A DNA stretch of 64,000 bases from CADEDV01 sp048498035 (GCA_048498035.1 JBEHYT010000003.1:124001-188000), one strand, 5' to 3'; positions 1 to 6,956 are shown, counted from the stretch's first letter. The notes: a model not told the origin generated them from the sequence alone. Numbers and translations: made by a program.

Positions 1-18
1 CTGATGGGAAATATTTTT

Positions 19-675
19 TTATGCATGTTGTTTGCTTTTTTTAAACAGGAGATAGGAGTAGATACAGGGTATAATGATAACCAGGATAATGCCTGTAATA
101 AAAAGAGGCACTGCTATTTTAGCGGGTAAGATAAGGCTGGTGATGGCGAGTACCAGGCCGCCGGCAAACCATAACTTGCCGGCCAGCGCATGTGTTTTTT
201 TCCAGTTCAGGGGATCCTCCAGTGTCCAGGGCAATCGAATACCCGCAAAATAGTTGGGTTTAAGATTGGGCATATAGTTTCCGAGAAATGCAAACAGGAG
301 AGCGATACCTGCCAGTAAAAATCCTCCATCGAAATGCCGGTCGGGGTGACTGGCATAAAAGAGGATGACGCATTGAAGGGCCGACATGAATAGGGCAATT
401 CCGAAGGCAATTTGCGTAAAGCGTGGCGAGGCGGCGCCATACCGTCTGGGATCGATACGGTGGATGTTGGACAATAGCAGGAAAACAAAAAGCGCTACAA
501 CGGACATTACGATAATCAACAGGATCAATTCATTTTTACTACCAAAGCGGTCAATTTCTCCGTGGAGGTTGTAGTGCATGGGTACGCTGGCAGGAAGATG
601 GGGCCACACCAGCAGCAAATAAGCGGCCGGGCTTAACAGAATCGGGATCAGCAGGTAGCGAAACAATTTGGTCAT
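19..675 (-). CDS. SdpI/DUF1648-family integral membrane protein
   Basis: A 218-aa membrane protein of the SdpI type. In Bacillus, SdpI is both the immunity protein against the SdpC toxin and a partner that sequesters the SdpR repressor. The N-terminal part has the DUF1648 pattern (residues about 5-60, with P-x-H-x-N-x-x-G-x-x-D-x-x-G-S-K). The C-terminal half has the SdpI signature GNYMPNLKPNYFAGIRLPW followed by W-K-x-T-H. About six hydrophobic segments are visible. I chose the ATG at 675 because it overlaps the stop of the upstream ArsR gene as ATGA; the longer form starting at 711 would lie inside that gene. No SdpC-like toxin is seen nearby, so the role as immunity protein is inferred only from the family. 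Confidence 0.87.
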   Translation of the reverse strand: MTKLFRYLLIPILLSPAAYLLLVWPHLPASVPMHYNLHGEIDRFGSKNELILLIIVMSVVALFVFLLLSNIHRIDPRRYGAASPRFTQIAFGIALFMSALQCVILFYASHPDRHFDGGFLLAGIALLFAFLGNYMPNLKPNYFAGIRLPWTLEDPLNWKKTHALAGKLWFAGGLVLAITSLILPAKIAVPLFITGIILVIIIPCIYSYLLFKKSKQHA

Positions 676-941
676 GATGATTTCTTTTTGGCTTTGAATT
701 GCATCAACCACTTCAGGATATCATCTACCACGGTTGTGTTTAGAGAATAGTAGATGTATTGTCCGTCTTTTTCGGCATTTACCAGCTTTGCCTGTTTTAA
801 TAGGTCGAGGTGATGGGAAACGCTGGGCCAGGAGATATGAAACCGCTCGGCAATTTCACCCGCCGTCATATCGCGCTCCTGTAGTAATTCGAGAATCTCG
901 CGGCGGGTAGCATCATTCAGGGCTTTAAAAACGGTGTTCAT
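672..941 (-). CDS. ArsR/SmtB-family winged-helix repressor (SdpR-like)
   Basis: An 89-aa single-domain winged-helix regulator. The recognition helix region reads TAGEIAERFHISWPSVSHHL, followed by a wing ending in DGQYIYYSLN. It has no metal-binding cysteine motif (no ELCVCDL), which fits the SdpR/autorepressor branch rather than the metal sensors. It is translationally coupled to the SdpI-like membrane gene by a 4-nt overlap. A perfect 9-bp palindrome at 961-984, just upstream of its start, is the likely operator, implying autorepression of the two-gene operon. The DNA-binding role is well supported; the inducing signal cannot be read from the sequence. Confidence 0.9.
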   Translation of the reverse strand: MNTVFKALNDATRREILELLQERDMTAGEIAERFHISWPSVSHHLDLLKQAKLVNAEKDGQYIYYSLNTTVVDDILKWLMQFKAKKKSS

Positions 942-960
942 ACCACAACTGATTCATTAA

Positions 961-984
961 ATATTTAGACAAATATCTAAATAT
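961..984 (-). promoter_or_regulatory. Palindromic operator upstream of arsR-like gene
   Basis: Perfect inverted repeat ATATTTAGA - caaata - TCTAAATAT (9-bp arms, 6-bp spacer) located 19-43 nt upstream of the repressor ATG. AT-rich dyads of this size are typical binding sites of ArsR/SdpR dimers. Its only flanking gene on this side is the repressor itself, so it is very likely the autoregulatory operator. Confidence 0.75.
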
Positions 985-1068
985 ATATTCGTTTCTGCAA
1001 ATTTCTTAGCCATCTGCCTTCCAGGTTGTTATCATCTGTTTCAGTGTGGAAAGAGAGGTGGCGCAGGC

Positions 1069-1085
1069 TGTTAATTCGTTTAACA
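1069..1085 (+). promoter_or_regulatory. Inverted-repeat activator/repressor site (copy 1)
   Basis: TGTTAA-ttcgt-TTAACA; the dyad extends to GGCTGTTAA/TTAACAACC with one mismatch. It ends 25 bp before the TTG (-33) element of the promoter of the 145-aa secreted protein at 1186. A second 17-bp copy sits at exactly the same distance from the promoter of the paralogue at 1849. The regulator is unknown. Confidence 0.6.
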
Positions 1086-1110
1086 ACCGTGTCCATTAAT
1101 CACAATTCGG

Positions 1111-1141
1111 TTGTAGCTGGGTGTAACAGCATCTACTTTTG
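1111..1141 (+). promoter_or_regulatory. Bacteroidota-type promoter, TTG-N20-TACTTTTG
   Basis: TTG at 1111-1113, 20-bp spacer, TACTTTTG at 1134-1141. This matches the Bacteroidota -33/-7 consensus. Because the -7 box overlaps the possible GTG start at 1141, the gene must start further downstream, at the ATG of 1186. Confidence 0.75.
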
Positions 1142-1185
1142 TGTCGTCTTACGAAGACATAAACCATAACCACAATAATAAAGTC

Positions 1186-1623
1186 ATGAAAAAATTTATT
1201 TTAATGCTGGCCGTTGTTTTCACTACCGCCAGTTCATTTGCAGCAAATGCAGATGTGAATGCAAAAGTTTTGCAATCCTTTAACGAAGAGTTTAGCACAG
1301 CAACCGATGTTCAGTGGACAGTAGGTGAAAATTTTGTGAAGGCTCAGTTTGTTTTCAACACGCAGCATGTTATCGCGTTTTATAGCATGGAGGGGGAGTT
1401 GATGGGTGTAGCCCGGTATATCAGCTCCGTAACATTGCCGGTGGCCTTGCAAAATTCATTGAAGCAGAATTATTCCGGCTATTGGATCTCGGATTTGTTT
1501 GAAGTAAACCGCAGCTCTGGTACATCTTACTATGTTACGCTTGAGAATGCTGATGAGAAGATGATGTTGCAGGCAGAATCGAGTGCAGACTGGGATGTGT
1601 ACAAGCGTTCACGGAAGATATAA
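1186..1623 (+). CDS. Secreted 145-aa protein, PepSY-like beta fold (paralogue 1)
   Basis: A small exported protein with a signal peptide (MKKFILMLAVVFTTASSFA, cleavage near ANA) and a mature part of about 125 residues. The pattern is F-x-x-x-F-x-x-A-x-x-V-x-W, then an A-x-F strand, G-E-L-x-G, and an L-P-x-A-x-x-x-x-L-x-x-x-Y segment. It is clearly homologous to the next gene, which encodes a protein of the same length. The layout resembles the PepSY-like/DUF2874 beta-lactamase-inhibitor-like proteins abundant in Bacteroidota; this is a fold-level guess. The start at 1186 was chosen because the promoter -7 box covers the upstream GTG. Function unknown; probably periplasmic. Confidence 0.8.
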   Translation: MKKFILMLAVVFTTASSFAANADVNAKVLQSFNEEFSTATDVQWTVGENFVKAQFVFNTQHVIAFYSMEGELMGVARYISSVTLPVALQNSLKQNYSGYWISDLFEVNRSSGTSYYVTLENADEKMMLQAESSADWDVYKRSRKI

Positions 1624-1651
1624 AAGAAGTTAGTTTTGGTGTGTGGTAAAA

Positions 1652-1682
1652 CAAGCCCTGGCGTAAAAGCCGGGGTTTTGTT
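1652..1682 (+). terminator. Rho-independent terminator
   Basis: Stem CCCTGGC / GCCGGGG around a gtaaaa loop, followed by TTTTG; it lies directly downstream of the first 145-aa secreted protein gene. Confidence 0.7.
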
Positions 1683-1734
1683 ATTTATGGAATAGAGGGG
1701 TGCTGTTGTTTCAACGTTAATGAATGTTATCAGC

Positions 1735-1751
1735 TGTTATTCTTTTTAACA
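1735..1751 (+). promoter_or_regulatory. Inverted-repeat activator/repressor site (copy 2)
   Basis: TGTTAT-tcttt-TTAACA, followed like copy 1 by ACCG. It ends 25 bp upstream of the TTG of the next promoter, the same spacing as at the paralogue. The sequence GCTGTTA-(A)TTC-TTTAACAACCG is shared by both loci. Confidence 0.6.
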
Positions 1752-1776
1752 ACCGCTTCCGTCCCTCATAAATTAG

Positions 1777-1807
1777 TTGACTGAAGGTGTAACGAAAATT
1801 ACTTTTG
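1777..1807 (+). promoter_or_regulatory. Bacteroidota-type promoter, TTG-N20-TACTTTTG
   Basis: TTG at 1777-1779, 20-bp spacer, TACTTTTG at 1800-1807; the box and spacer length are identical to the promoter of the paralogue at 1111-1141. It leaves a leader of about 35 nt before the ATG at 1849. Confidence 0.75.
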
Positions 1808-1848
1808 TTCGTCACATTATCTAAAGAGTCAATTTTAAATTTTTAGCC

Positions 1849-2286
1849 ATGAAAAAAATTATTTTATCATTTGCCGCTTTATTAGTGGCCGCATCAACTG
1901 TGTTTGCAGGGTTTAAGCCTGTAGATCCTTCTTTTGATCAAAGTTTGCAACAATCTTTTCGCGGAGCGAAGGCTGTGAACTGGATCAACGATAACGGGTA
2001 TGCCCGGGCAACCTTTGAATATGGAGGAAGCCGTACGTTAGCGTGGTTCAATAGCAACGGAGAATTGCTGGGCTATGTTCGGGATTTGTTGCAGCAGCAA
2101 CTGCCGCTTGCTGTTATTTCTAAGCTGAATAAGAAATATGCCGGTGCTGAAGTAGTGGAATGTTATGAATTAAACAATGCGCTGGGCTCGTTCTATAAAG
2201 TTTCTGTAAAGAGCAACGGGAAAGCCAGTAAAGTGACATTTCGCCCCGATGGATCTATTGAATCTGTTGAGAAGGTATCGTATTAA
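1849..2286 (+). CDS. Secreted 145-aa protein, PepSY-like beta fold (paralogue 2)
   Basis: Second member of a tandem duplicated pair; 145 aa with signal peptide MKKIILSFAALLVAASTVFA. Shared landmarks with its neighbour are FDQSLQQSF-x6-V-x-W, A-x-A-T-F, AWFNSNGELLGYVR, LPLAVISKLNKKY and a final strand of the type K-V-x-F-x-x-D-G-S-I. The C-terminal D-G-S-I-x-S-V pattern is typical of PepSY-like two-domain repeats. It has its own promoter and terminator, so the two genes are separate transcription units probably under the same regulator. Function unknown; likely a periplasmic or outer-membrane-associated binding protein. Confidence 0.8.
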   Translation: MKKIILSFAALLVAASTVFAGFKPVDPSFDQSLQQSFRGAKAVNWINDNGYARATFEYGGSRTLAWFNSNGELLGYVRDLLQQQLPLAVISKLNKKYAGAEVVECYELNNALGSFYKVSVKSNGKASKVTFRPDGSIESVEKVSY

Positions 2287-2316
2287 ATGATGTGCGCAGT
2301 TGCGTACAGCCGACGG

Positions 2317-2347
2317 GCCCTGCTTTGAAAAAGGTGGGGCTTTTTTG
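2317..2347 (+). terminator. Rho-independent terminator
   Basis: GCCCTGC ... GTGGGGC imperfect hairpin followed by TTTTTTG, 30-60 nt after the stop of the second secreted-protein gene. Confidence 0.6.
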
Positions 2348-2348
2348 T

Positions 2349-2360
2349 TGAATGTGATGT
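2349..2360 (+). repeat. 12-bp direct repeat flanking the candidate element (left)
   Basis: TGAATGTGATGT, repeated exactly at 2733-2744 on the other side of the inverted-repeat-bounded segment. Confidence 0.6.
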
Positions 2361-2366
2361 CACTAG

Positions 2367-2443
2367 TGTCCGGGGAAAATTTTAGCATATCTTATGAAGT
2401 TGGGCAATTGCATCGCTTGCGGCTTTTTTGCCTCCACGGCCGG
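2367..2443 (+). repeat. 77-bp dispersed repeat, copy A
   Basis: Ungapped match to 30305-30381. The outer 21 bp at each end agree at 20 of 21 positions, while the central 35 bp agree at only 16 of 35. The right block contains GGC-TTTTTT-GCC. Confidence 0.7.
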
Positions 2444-2451
2444 CGGGCCGA

Positions 2452-2537
2452 GTTGCAGCTCCGGCGCTGTTTTTTGTGCTTGGCAGCGCCATTCCGCTAC
2501 GCGGAACCGCACAAAAAGAAGGCGCCTCCGCCGCAAC
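2452..2537. repeat. Long imperfect hairpin
   Basis: Left arm from GTTGC through GGCGC to TTTTTTGTGC (2452-2480) pairs imperfectly with the right arm GCACAAAAAG ... GGCGCC ... GCAAC (2509-2537). At the tip is a perfect TTCCGC-tac-GCGGAA hairpin (2492-2506). Such nested hairpins are typical of mobile non-coding elements; no function can be assigned. Confidence 0.55.
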
Positions 2538-2732
2538 TGGTAGATTTAAATACACTTCGACGAATCGCTAACCGCTGATAGCAAGTGAAACTTTTACCGG
2601 ACAGCGAAACCAGAGTTGCTTTTGAATAAGGGGCCTTGCTTTTAAATTGGACAAAAAGTGGTTTAAATAATCTTTGATATTCAGGCTAGTAAAGAGGTCC
2701 GGAGTTGCATTTTTATTTTCTCCGGACAACAA

Positions 2733-2744
2733 TGAATGTGATGT
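2733..2744 (+). repeat. 12-bp direct repeat flanking the candidate element (right)
   Basis: TGAATGTGATGT, exact partner of 2349-2360. Confidence 0.6.
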
Positions 2745-3135
2745 TGGAGATAGTCGGTAAAAAGTTGCCTGATTTTTTATGATTGCGGTTTTGGCGGTGT
2801 TTTCAGTGGGAACTTCTTCGATTCCGGGCAATAGCTGCGGCCCTTCGGGCCCTCCCTTTTTCCCTCCCCCACCTTCCAACCACCGTTTTTTATCGTTTTG
2901 TCAAAGCGCTACCTGGTGGCGGTTATCCGCCTCATTTGTACCTACTTTAACCAGCCTCCACAGAAATCACCTCCTGCTTCGGCTAAATATGATCGAAAGA
3001 CATTGTCATTGGCCTCAGACGATCCAAAGATAAAATGCTTCAAAAGCGAAACCGCGGGAAAAATCACGATTAAAAAAGTAAAAAACGCAGCAATACATCT
3101 GTTTTTTCCACCACATTGGCTGAAAGCTTCCTCTT

Positions 3136-3166
3136 TTTGGGTTCCCGTATTAATATTTTAGTTTTG
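3136..3166 (+). promoter_or_regulatory. Promoter of the deoxyhypusine-synthase-like gene
   Basis: TTTG at 3136-3139, 19-bp spacer, TAGTTTTG at 3159-3166: a full Bacteroidota promoter. A GCGGC-tttc-GCCGC hairpin (3167-3180) lies at the predicted 5' end of the transcript, 55 nt before the ATG, and could stabilise the mRNA. Confidence 0.7.
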
Positions 3167-3234
3167 CGGCTTTCGCCGCAATGTCTCCCTCCGAAGGCGG
3201 GATCTGAAGGCGGTTTTATCTAAAACAGTTTTTT

Positions 3235-4209
3235 ATGAACAAAGGTCCCGTATCTAAATTTATTGAACATCATTACCGGCATTTTAATGCAGCAGCCCTG
3301 GTGGATGCCGCAAAAGGATATGAGCAGCACATGCTGGACGGAGGTAAAATGATGATTACGCTTGCCGGCGCCATGAGTACCGGTGAATTGGGAATTTCGC
3401 TTGCGGAAATGATCCGCCAGGATAAAGTGCAGATTATCAGTTGTACCGGCGCCAACCTGGAAGAAGATGTAATGAACCTGGTAGCACATTCGCATTACAA
3501 ACGCATCCCCAATTATCGCGACCTGACACCTCAGGAAGAATGGGATTTATTGGAAAATCATTACAACCGCGTTACTGACACCTGCATCCCGGAGGAAGAA
3601 GCATTCAGACGGCTCCAAAAACACCTGCACCGTCAATGGAAAGAAGCAGAAGAAAAAGGAGAACGATACTTTCCACACGAATTTCTGTATAAGGTTGTTT
3701 TGAGCGGGGATCTTAAGGAATATTATGAGATTGATCCAAAAGACAGCTGGATTGTAGCTGCGGCTGAAAAAAATATTCCGATCGTTGTGCCAGGCTGGGA
3801 AGACAGTACCACCGGTAACATCTTTGCGAGTTATGTTGTAAAGAATGAATTAAAGGCCTCCACGGTAAAAAGCGGGATCGAATACATGGTGTGGCTTACA
3901 GAATGGTACCGTAACAACTCATCCGGCAAGGGCGTTGGCTTCTTCCAAGTGGGCGGAGGTATTGCGGGAGATTTCCCGATTTGTGTAGTGCCCATGATGT
4001 ACCAGGACCTGGAGTGGCATGATGTGCCCTTCTGGAGTTATTTCTGCCAGATCAGTGATTCCACAACTTCTTACGGATCGTATTCCGGCGCCGTTCCCAA
4101 TGAGAAAATCACCTGGGGCAAGCTGGATGTGAATACACCTAAGTTCATCGTAGAAAGCGATGCTACTATTGTAGCTCCGCTCATCTTTGCCTGGATTTTA
4201 GGATGGTAA
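3235..4209 (+). CDS. Deoxyhypusine synthase family protein
   Basis: A 324-aa homologue of deoxyhypusine synthase, which in eukaryotes and archaea transfers the butylamine of spermidine to eIF5A using NAD. Seen here: the N-terminal GGKMMITLAGAMSTGELG, a nucleotide-binding SCTGANLEEDVMNL, the FFQVGGGIAGDF loop, and ITWGKLDVN near the C-terminus. Lys296 in that last motif aligns with the catalytic lysine (human K329). Bacteria lack eIF5A, so the substrate must differ; related bacterial enzymes are thought to make homospermidine-type polyamines. It stands alone between its own promoter and a strong terminator. The family is certain; the reaction is not. Confidence 0.93.
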   Translation: MNKGPVSKFIEHHYRHFNAAALVDAAKGYEQHMLDGGKMMITLAGAMSTGELGISLAEMIRQDKVQIISCTGANLEEDVMNLVAHSHYKRIPNYRDLTPQEEWDLLENHYNRVTDTCIPEEEAFRRLQKHLHRQWKEAEEKGERYFPHEFLYKVVLSGDLKEYYEIDPKDSWIVAAAEKNIPIVVPGWEDSTTGNIFASYVVKNELKASTVKSGIEYMVWLTEWYRNNSSGKGVGFFQVGGGIAGDFPICVVPMMYQDLEWHDVPFWSYFCQISDSTTSYGSYSGAVPNEKITWGKLDVNTPKFIVESDATIVAPLIFAWILGW

Positions 4210-4225
4210 TTGATTTAACCGAAAA

Positions 4226-4252
4226 AGGCGCTCACATGAGCGCCTTTTTTTA
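4226..4252 (+). terminator. Strong rho-independent terminator
   Basis: AGGCGCTCA-ca-TGAGCGCCT, a perfect 9-bp stem, followed by a T run; closes the deoxyhypusine-synthase-like gene. Confidence 0.9.
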
Positions 4253-4275
4253 TACCAGTTCTGTATTTTATACAA

Positions 4276-4719
4276 CTACAGGCGAGCACCCCGCTGTTTC
4301 AAATCCCTCCTGATCTTGTTTGCTTCCGCACCATCCCGGATTGCAGCAATAAGAAGATAAATCACAATCGCTTTAACAAGCCATCCACTAATGGCACCTT
4401 GCGCGCCCAGGCTTGCAATAATGAGTACCCATATTGCAACAGTTATAACTCCACTGATCACTGCCGCAATCAGGGGTTCCTTTCGTGCCAGGAAGCCCAT
4501 ACCTGCAATGACGGCGGGCACAACTAACGCAATTCCGACATTTTCAGCCGTTACAAGATTTTGTATCGCCAGGGCAAGCATATCCGATGCAAAAAAACAG
4601 ATAGCCACCCAAAAGAGTTTTTTCGCTACATTTTTGCTAAGAATGGTAAAAATATCGCGCTGCGTGGCCTCATATAATTCCAGTTCATCAGCAATAATAG
4701 AAGTTGGTTCGGTAGACAT
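4276..4719 (-). CDS. Four-helix integral membrane protein of unknown function
   Basis: A 147-aa protein. The first 30 residues are hydrophilic and acidic (ADELELYEATQRDIF), followed by hydrophobic segments at about 35-52, 62-78, 84-104 and 110-128, and a basic tail (IRRDLKQRGARL). It has no signal peptide and no catalytic motif that I recognise. It stands alone between the convergent terminator of the deoxyhypusine-synthase-like gene and the upstream M28 peptidase on the same strand (95 bp gap). Function unknown. Confidence 0.7.
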   Translation of the reverse strand: MSTEPTSIIADELELYEATQRDIFTILSKNVAKKLFWVAICFFASDMLALAIQNLVTAENVGIALVVPAVIAGMGFLARKEPLIAAVISGVITVAIWVLIIASLGAQGAISGWLVKAIVIYLLIAAIRDGAEANKIRRDLKQRGARL

Positions 4720-4813
4720 CAGTTAGTTTTTTAGGTAAGGTTTCAGGTTTCACAGATGAAAATAAAAAAAGACAGCGATAATTTATCACTGCCTTTGAAA
4801 TTATTTGCTTGAA

Positions 4814-6352
4814 TTAAAACCCTTTTGGCTTATCCAACGGAATATCACGCTTTAGCATCTCATCCCGATTGGCCATATTCCAGGCGGTATAAAATACAAG
4901 CTGCGCACGTTTTGCCATCAATGGATAATTGATCTTGTCTGGTGTGTCTGTAGGTCGGTGATAATCAGCATGAACACCATTGAAATAAAAAATAATAGGC
5001 ACTCCTTTATCGGCAAAATTGTAGTGGTCGCTTCTATAATAGAACCGGTTGGGATCGCTTAGGTCGTTGTACCTGCGGTCCAGGTTCATTTTCATGTAAG
5101 TCTTGTTCACCTCTTCTGTGATCGGAGTAAGGTCAGAACTTAATTTATCATCTCCAATTACATATACATAATTCGCTGAATCTTTTTTCCCGCTGAAATT
5201 GTTGTCAACCCGCCCGATCATATCAATATTCAGGTCTACAGATGTTTTATCCAGGGGATACACGGGATGATTCGTATAATAGTTACTTCCCCAAAGGCCT
5301 TTTTCTTCACCACTTACCGTCATAAAAATGATGGTTCTGCGCGGACCCTTGCCCGCTTTCTTTGCTTCTGCAAAAGCTTGCGCAAGTTCCAGCACGCCAG
5401 TTGTTCCGCTTCCATCATCATCAGCACCGTAATTGATCACCGTATCGCGCTTGCCCAGGTGATCATAATGTGCAGTGAGAAAGACATATTCATCCTTCTT
5501 ATCGGTTCCTTCAATCATTCCCATTACATTCGAAACATAAGTGGTCTTTGTCGTTTTCATATACGTCATACCGATGTTGGATTCATAAGTTTTCAACGGT
5601 ACTTCATTCGTCTTAACACGTTCCAGTAAATTTTCTCCATCTTTCCCGAGGATGGACAGCGCCAAACCCTGTGAAATTTCAAACGCAAATGGCATCTGAC
5701 TTGCCTTGTAGCCCGTAAGACTCCAGTTGCTGGTAGCATTAAACATCCGGCGCGGGAAATTGGTGCTTACGAGCAATATTCCCGCGGCGCCATTGTTCAT
5801 TGCAGCGGAAATCTTTCCGTATAGCGAAACCGATGACCGGAAGCCTTTGCGGCTGGGTTTGAAATCAGCCGGACCGCCATCCACCACCATTACCAGTTTG
5901 CCCGTCACTTTCAGATCTGCATAGTCGTTGCGTCCATCATCCTGGATGCCGTATCCCGCAAAAACCACTTCAGAGAATCTTAATTCCCCGGAATAGTTGC
6001 TGGTGAGCGGCTGATAGTCTTTATTTAACTGGTACGGCAATCCATTGATCGTGAAATTGCTGGTTAGCATAGAATCCCTGTAGAGTGGATATTGCAAGCG
6101 ATAACTGCCATTGTTGCCCGGTTGCAACCCCAGGTTCCTAAACGTGGTTTCAATGTAAGTGGCAGCTTTTTCGAGTCCCGGTGAAGGCGTTTCCCGACCT
6201 TCAAATTCCTTGCTGGCAATTGTATATAAATGTTTTTTCATATCGTCGGCCGTAATCGTGTTGGCGTACTTAACGGCCGCTTTGTCTTTTTTTTGCGCCA
6301 TTGCCAGGCCCGGAAGCGCCAGCGAAAAGCAGATCATCAGTTTTCTAAGCAT
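4814..6352 (-). CDS. Secreted M28-family zinc aminopeptidase with PA-like insert
   Basis: A 512-aa protein with signal peptide MLRKLMICFSLALPGLAMA. A protease-associated-like segment occupies about residues 110-260 (GKLVMVVDGG and NGAAGILLVS). The M28 catalytic core follows: AHYDHLG (His295), GADDDGSG (Asp311/312), SGEEKGLWGS (Glu349/350), NIDMIG (Asp377) and the C-terminal YHRPTDT histidine. All zinc ligands and the general base are present, so it should be an active periplasmic or extracellular metallo-aminopeptidase. It sits downstream of rpiB on the same strand. The exact substrate cannot be predicted. Confidence 0.93.
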   Translation of the reverse strand: MLRKLMICFSLALPGLAMAQKKDKAAVKYANTITADDMKKHLYTIASKEFEGRETPSPGLEKAATYIETTFRNLGLQPGNNGSYRLQYPLYRDSMLTSNFTINGLPYQLNKDYQPLTSNYSGELRFSEVVFAGYGIQDDGRNDYADLKVTGKLVMVVDGGPADFKPSRKGFRSSVSLYGKISAAMNNGAAGILLVSTNFPRRMFNATSNWSLTGYKASQMPFAFEISQGLALSILGKDGENLLERVKTNEVPLKTYESNIGMTYMKTTKTTYVSNVMGMIEGTDKKDEYVFLTAHYDHLGKRDTVINYGADDDGSGTTGVLELAQAFAEAKKAGKGPRRTIIFMTVSGEEKGLWGSNYYTNHPVYPLDKTSVDLNIDMIGRVDNNFSGKKDSANYVYVIGDDKLSSDLTPITEEVNKTYMKMNLDRRYNDLSDPNRFYYRSDHYNFADKGVPIIFYFNGVHADYHRPTDTPDKINYPLMAKRAQLVFYTAWNMANRDEMLKRDIPLDKPKGF

Positions 6353-6444
6353 GATAAAGTGGTTGATAGACGATAAAAATAATCCCTTCCGTTATTGGGA
6401 AGGGAAAAAAGGGATGACTGGTTAATTCCAATTGCGGACGTGGA

Positions 6445-6900
6445 TCAACTACACGGGATCTTCGCAACGCGGTTGGCATGTCTGCCACCTTCAAACGGCG
6501 TTTCGATAAATAACTGTACCATTTTTTCGGCATCCCCTTCACGTACAAAACGGGCAGGAATACAGATAATATTGGCATCGTTATGCTGGCGCACGAGTTT
6601 TACAATTTCTTCTCCCCAGCAAATGGCCGCCCGGATGCCTGCATGTTTATTGGCTGTAATGGCAACCCCGTTAGCTGTTCCGCAAAGCAGGATGCCAAAA
6701 CAATAATCACCGCTTTCCACCGCAGTTGCTACGGGATGCGCAAAATCCGGGTAATCCACCGAGTCTGTGGAATGTGTTCCAAAGTCTTTATAGTTTATTC
6801 CCTTTCCTTCAAGAAAAGAGATCAAATCTTCTTTGTATTCAAAACCGGCGTGGTCACTACCAATAGCCACAGGTTTGCTGAGATCAAAAGAGGTATTCAT
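6445..6900 (-). CDS. rpiB: Ribose 5-phosphate isomerase B
   Basis: A 151-aa cytoplasmic enzyme that interconverts ribose 5-phosphate and ribulose 5-phosphate in the pentose phosphate pathway. Visible motifs are IGSDHAGFEYKEDL (Asp16/His17 phosphate and substrate binding) and LLCGTANGVAITANKHAGIR, with the catalytic Cys73. Length and motifs are normal for the RpiB/LacAB family. It is encoded downstream of tatC on the same strand, with a TACCTTTA -7-like box 28 nt upstream, so it can be transcribed alone. No RpiA is seen in the window. Confidence 0.95.
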   Translation of the reverse strand: MNTSFDLSKPVAIGSDHAGFEYKEDLISFLEGKGINYKDFGTHSTDSVDYPDFAHPVATAVESGDYCFGILLCGTANGVAITANKHAGIRAAICWGEEIVKLVRQHNDANIICIPARFVREGDAEKMVQLFIETPFEGGRHANRVAKIPCS

Positions 6901-6956
6901 ACATTTTTTTTTGAATCATCACTGCCCGTAAAGGTACTATCATTTCCCGTAGCTGA

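Larger units (their letters stand above)
2367..2728. mobile_element. Candidate MITE-like element with 14-bp terminal inverted repeats
   Basis: Left end TGTCCGGGGAAAAT (2367-2380) and right end ATTTTCTCCGGACA (2715-2728, reverse complement TGTCCGGAGAAAAT) agree at 13 of 14 positions. A 12-bp direct repeat TGAATGTGATGT lies just outside on both sides (2349-2360 and 2733-2744), 6 bp and 4 bp from the ends. There is no transposase inside. A third, weaker TGTCCGGTAAAA end lies inverted near 2591-2602. The gaps between ends and direct repeats make a simple target duplication uncertain. Confidence 0.45.
2287..3135. other. Non-coding, repeat-rich intergenic island
   Basis: About 850 bp with no credible gene: the open frames here lack family resemblance and run through hairpins. 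It holds a terminator (2317-2347), a candidate inverted-repeat-bounded element (2367-2728) with a 77-bp motif that recurs at 30305, a long imperfect hairpin (2452-2537), a GGCCC-ttc-GGGCC hairpin (2839-2851), and C/T-rich low-complexity sequence around 2850-2880. It looks like decayed or non-autonomous mobile DNA. Confidence 0.6.

Noticed and set aside
1141..1185. GTG start at 1141 giving a longer first secreted protein
   Set aside because: It begins at the last base of the -7 box of a complete promoter, and the extension destroys the signal peptide layout.
2300..3161. Several 84-103-codon open frames in the intergenic island
   Set aside because: They cross hairpins, terminal repeats and low-complexity C/T tracts, and show no motif, signal peptide or consistent codon use.
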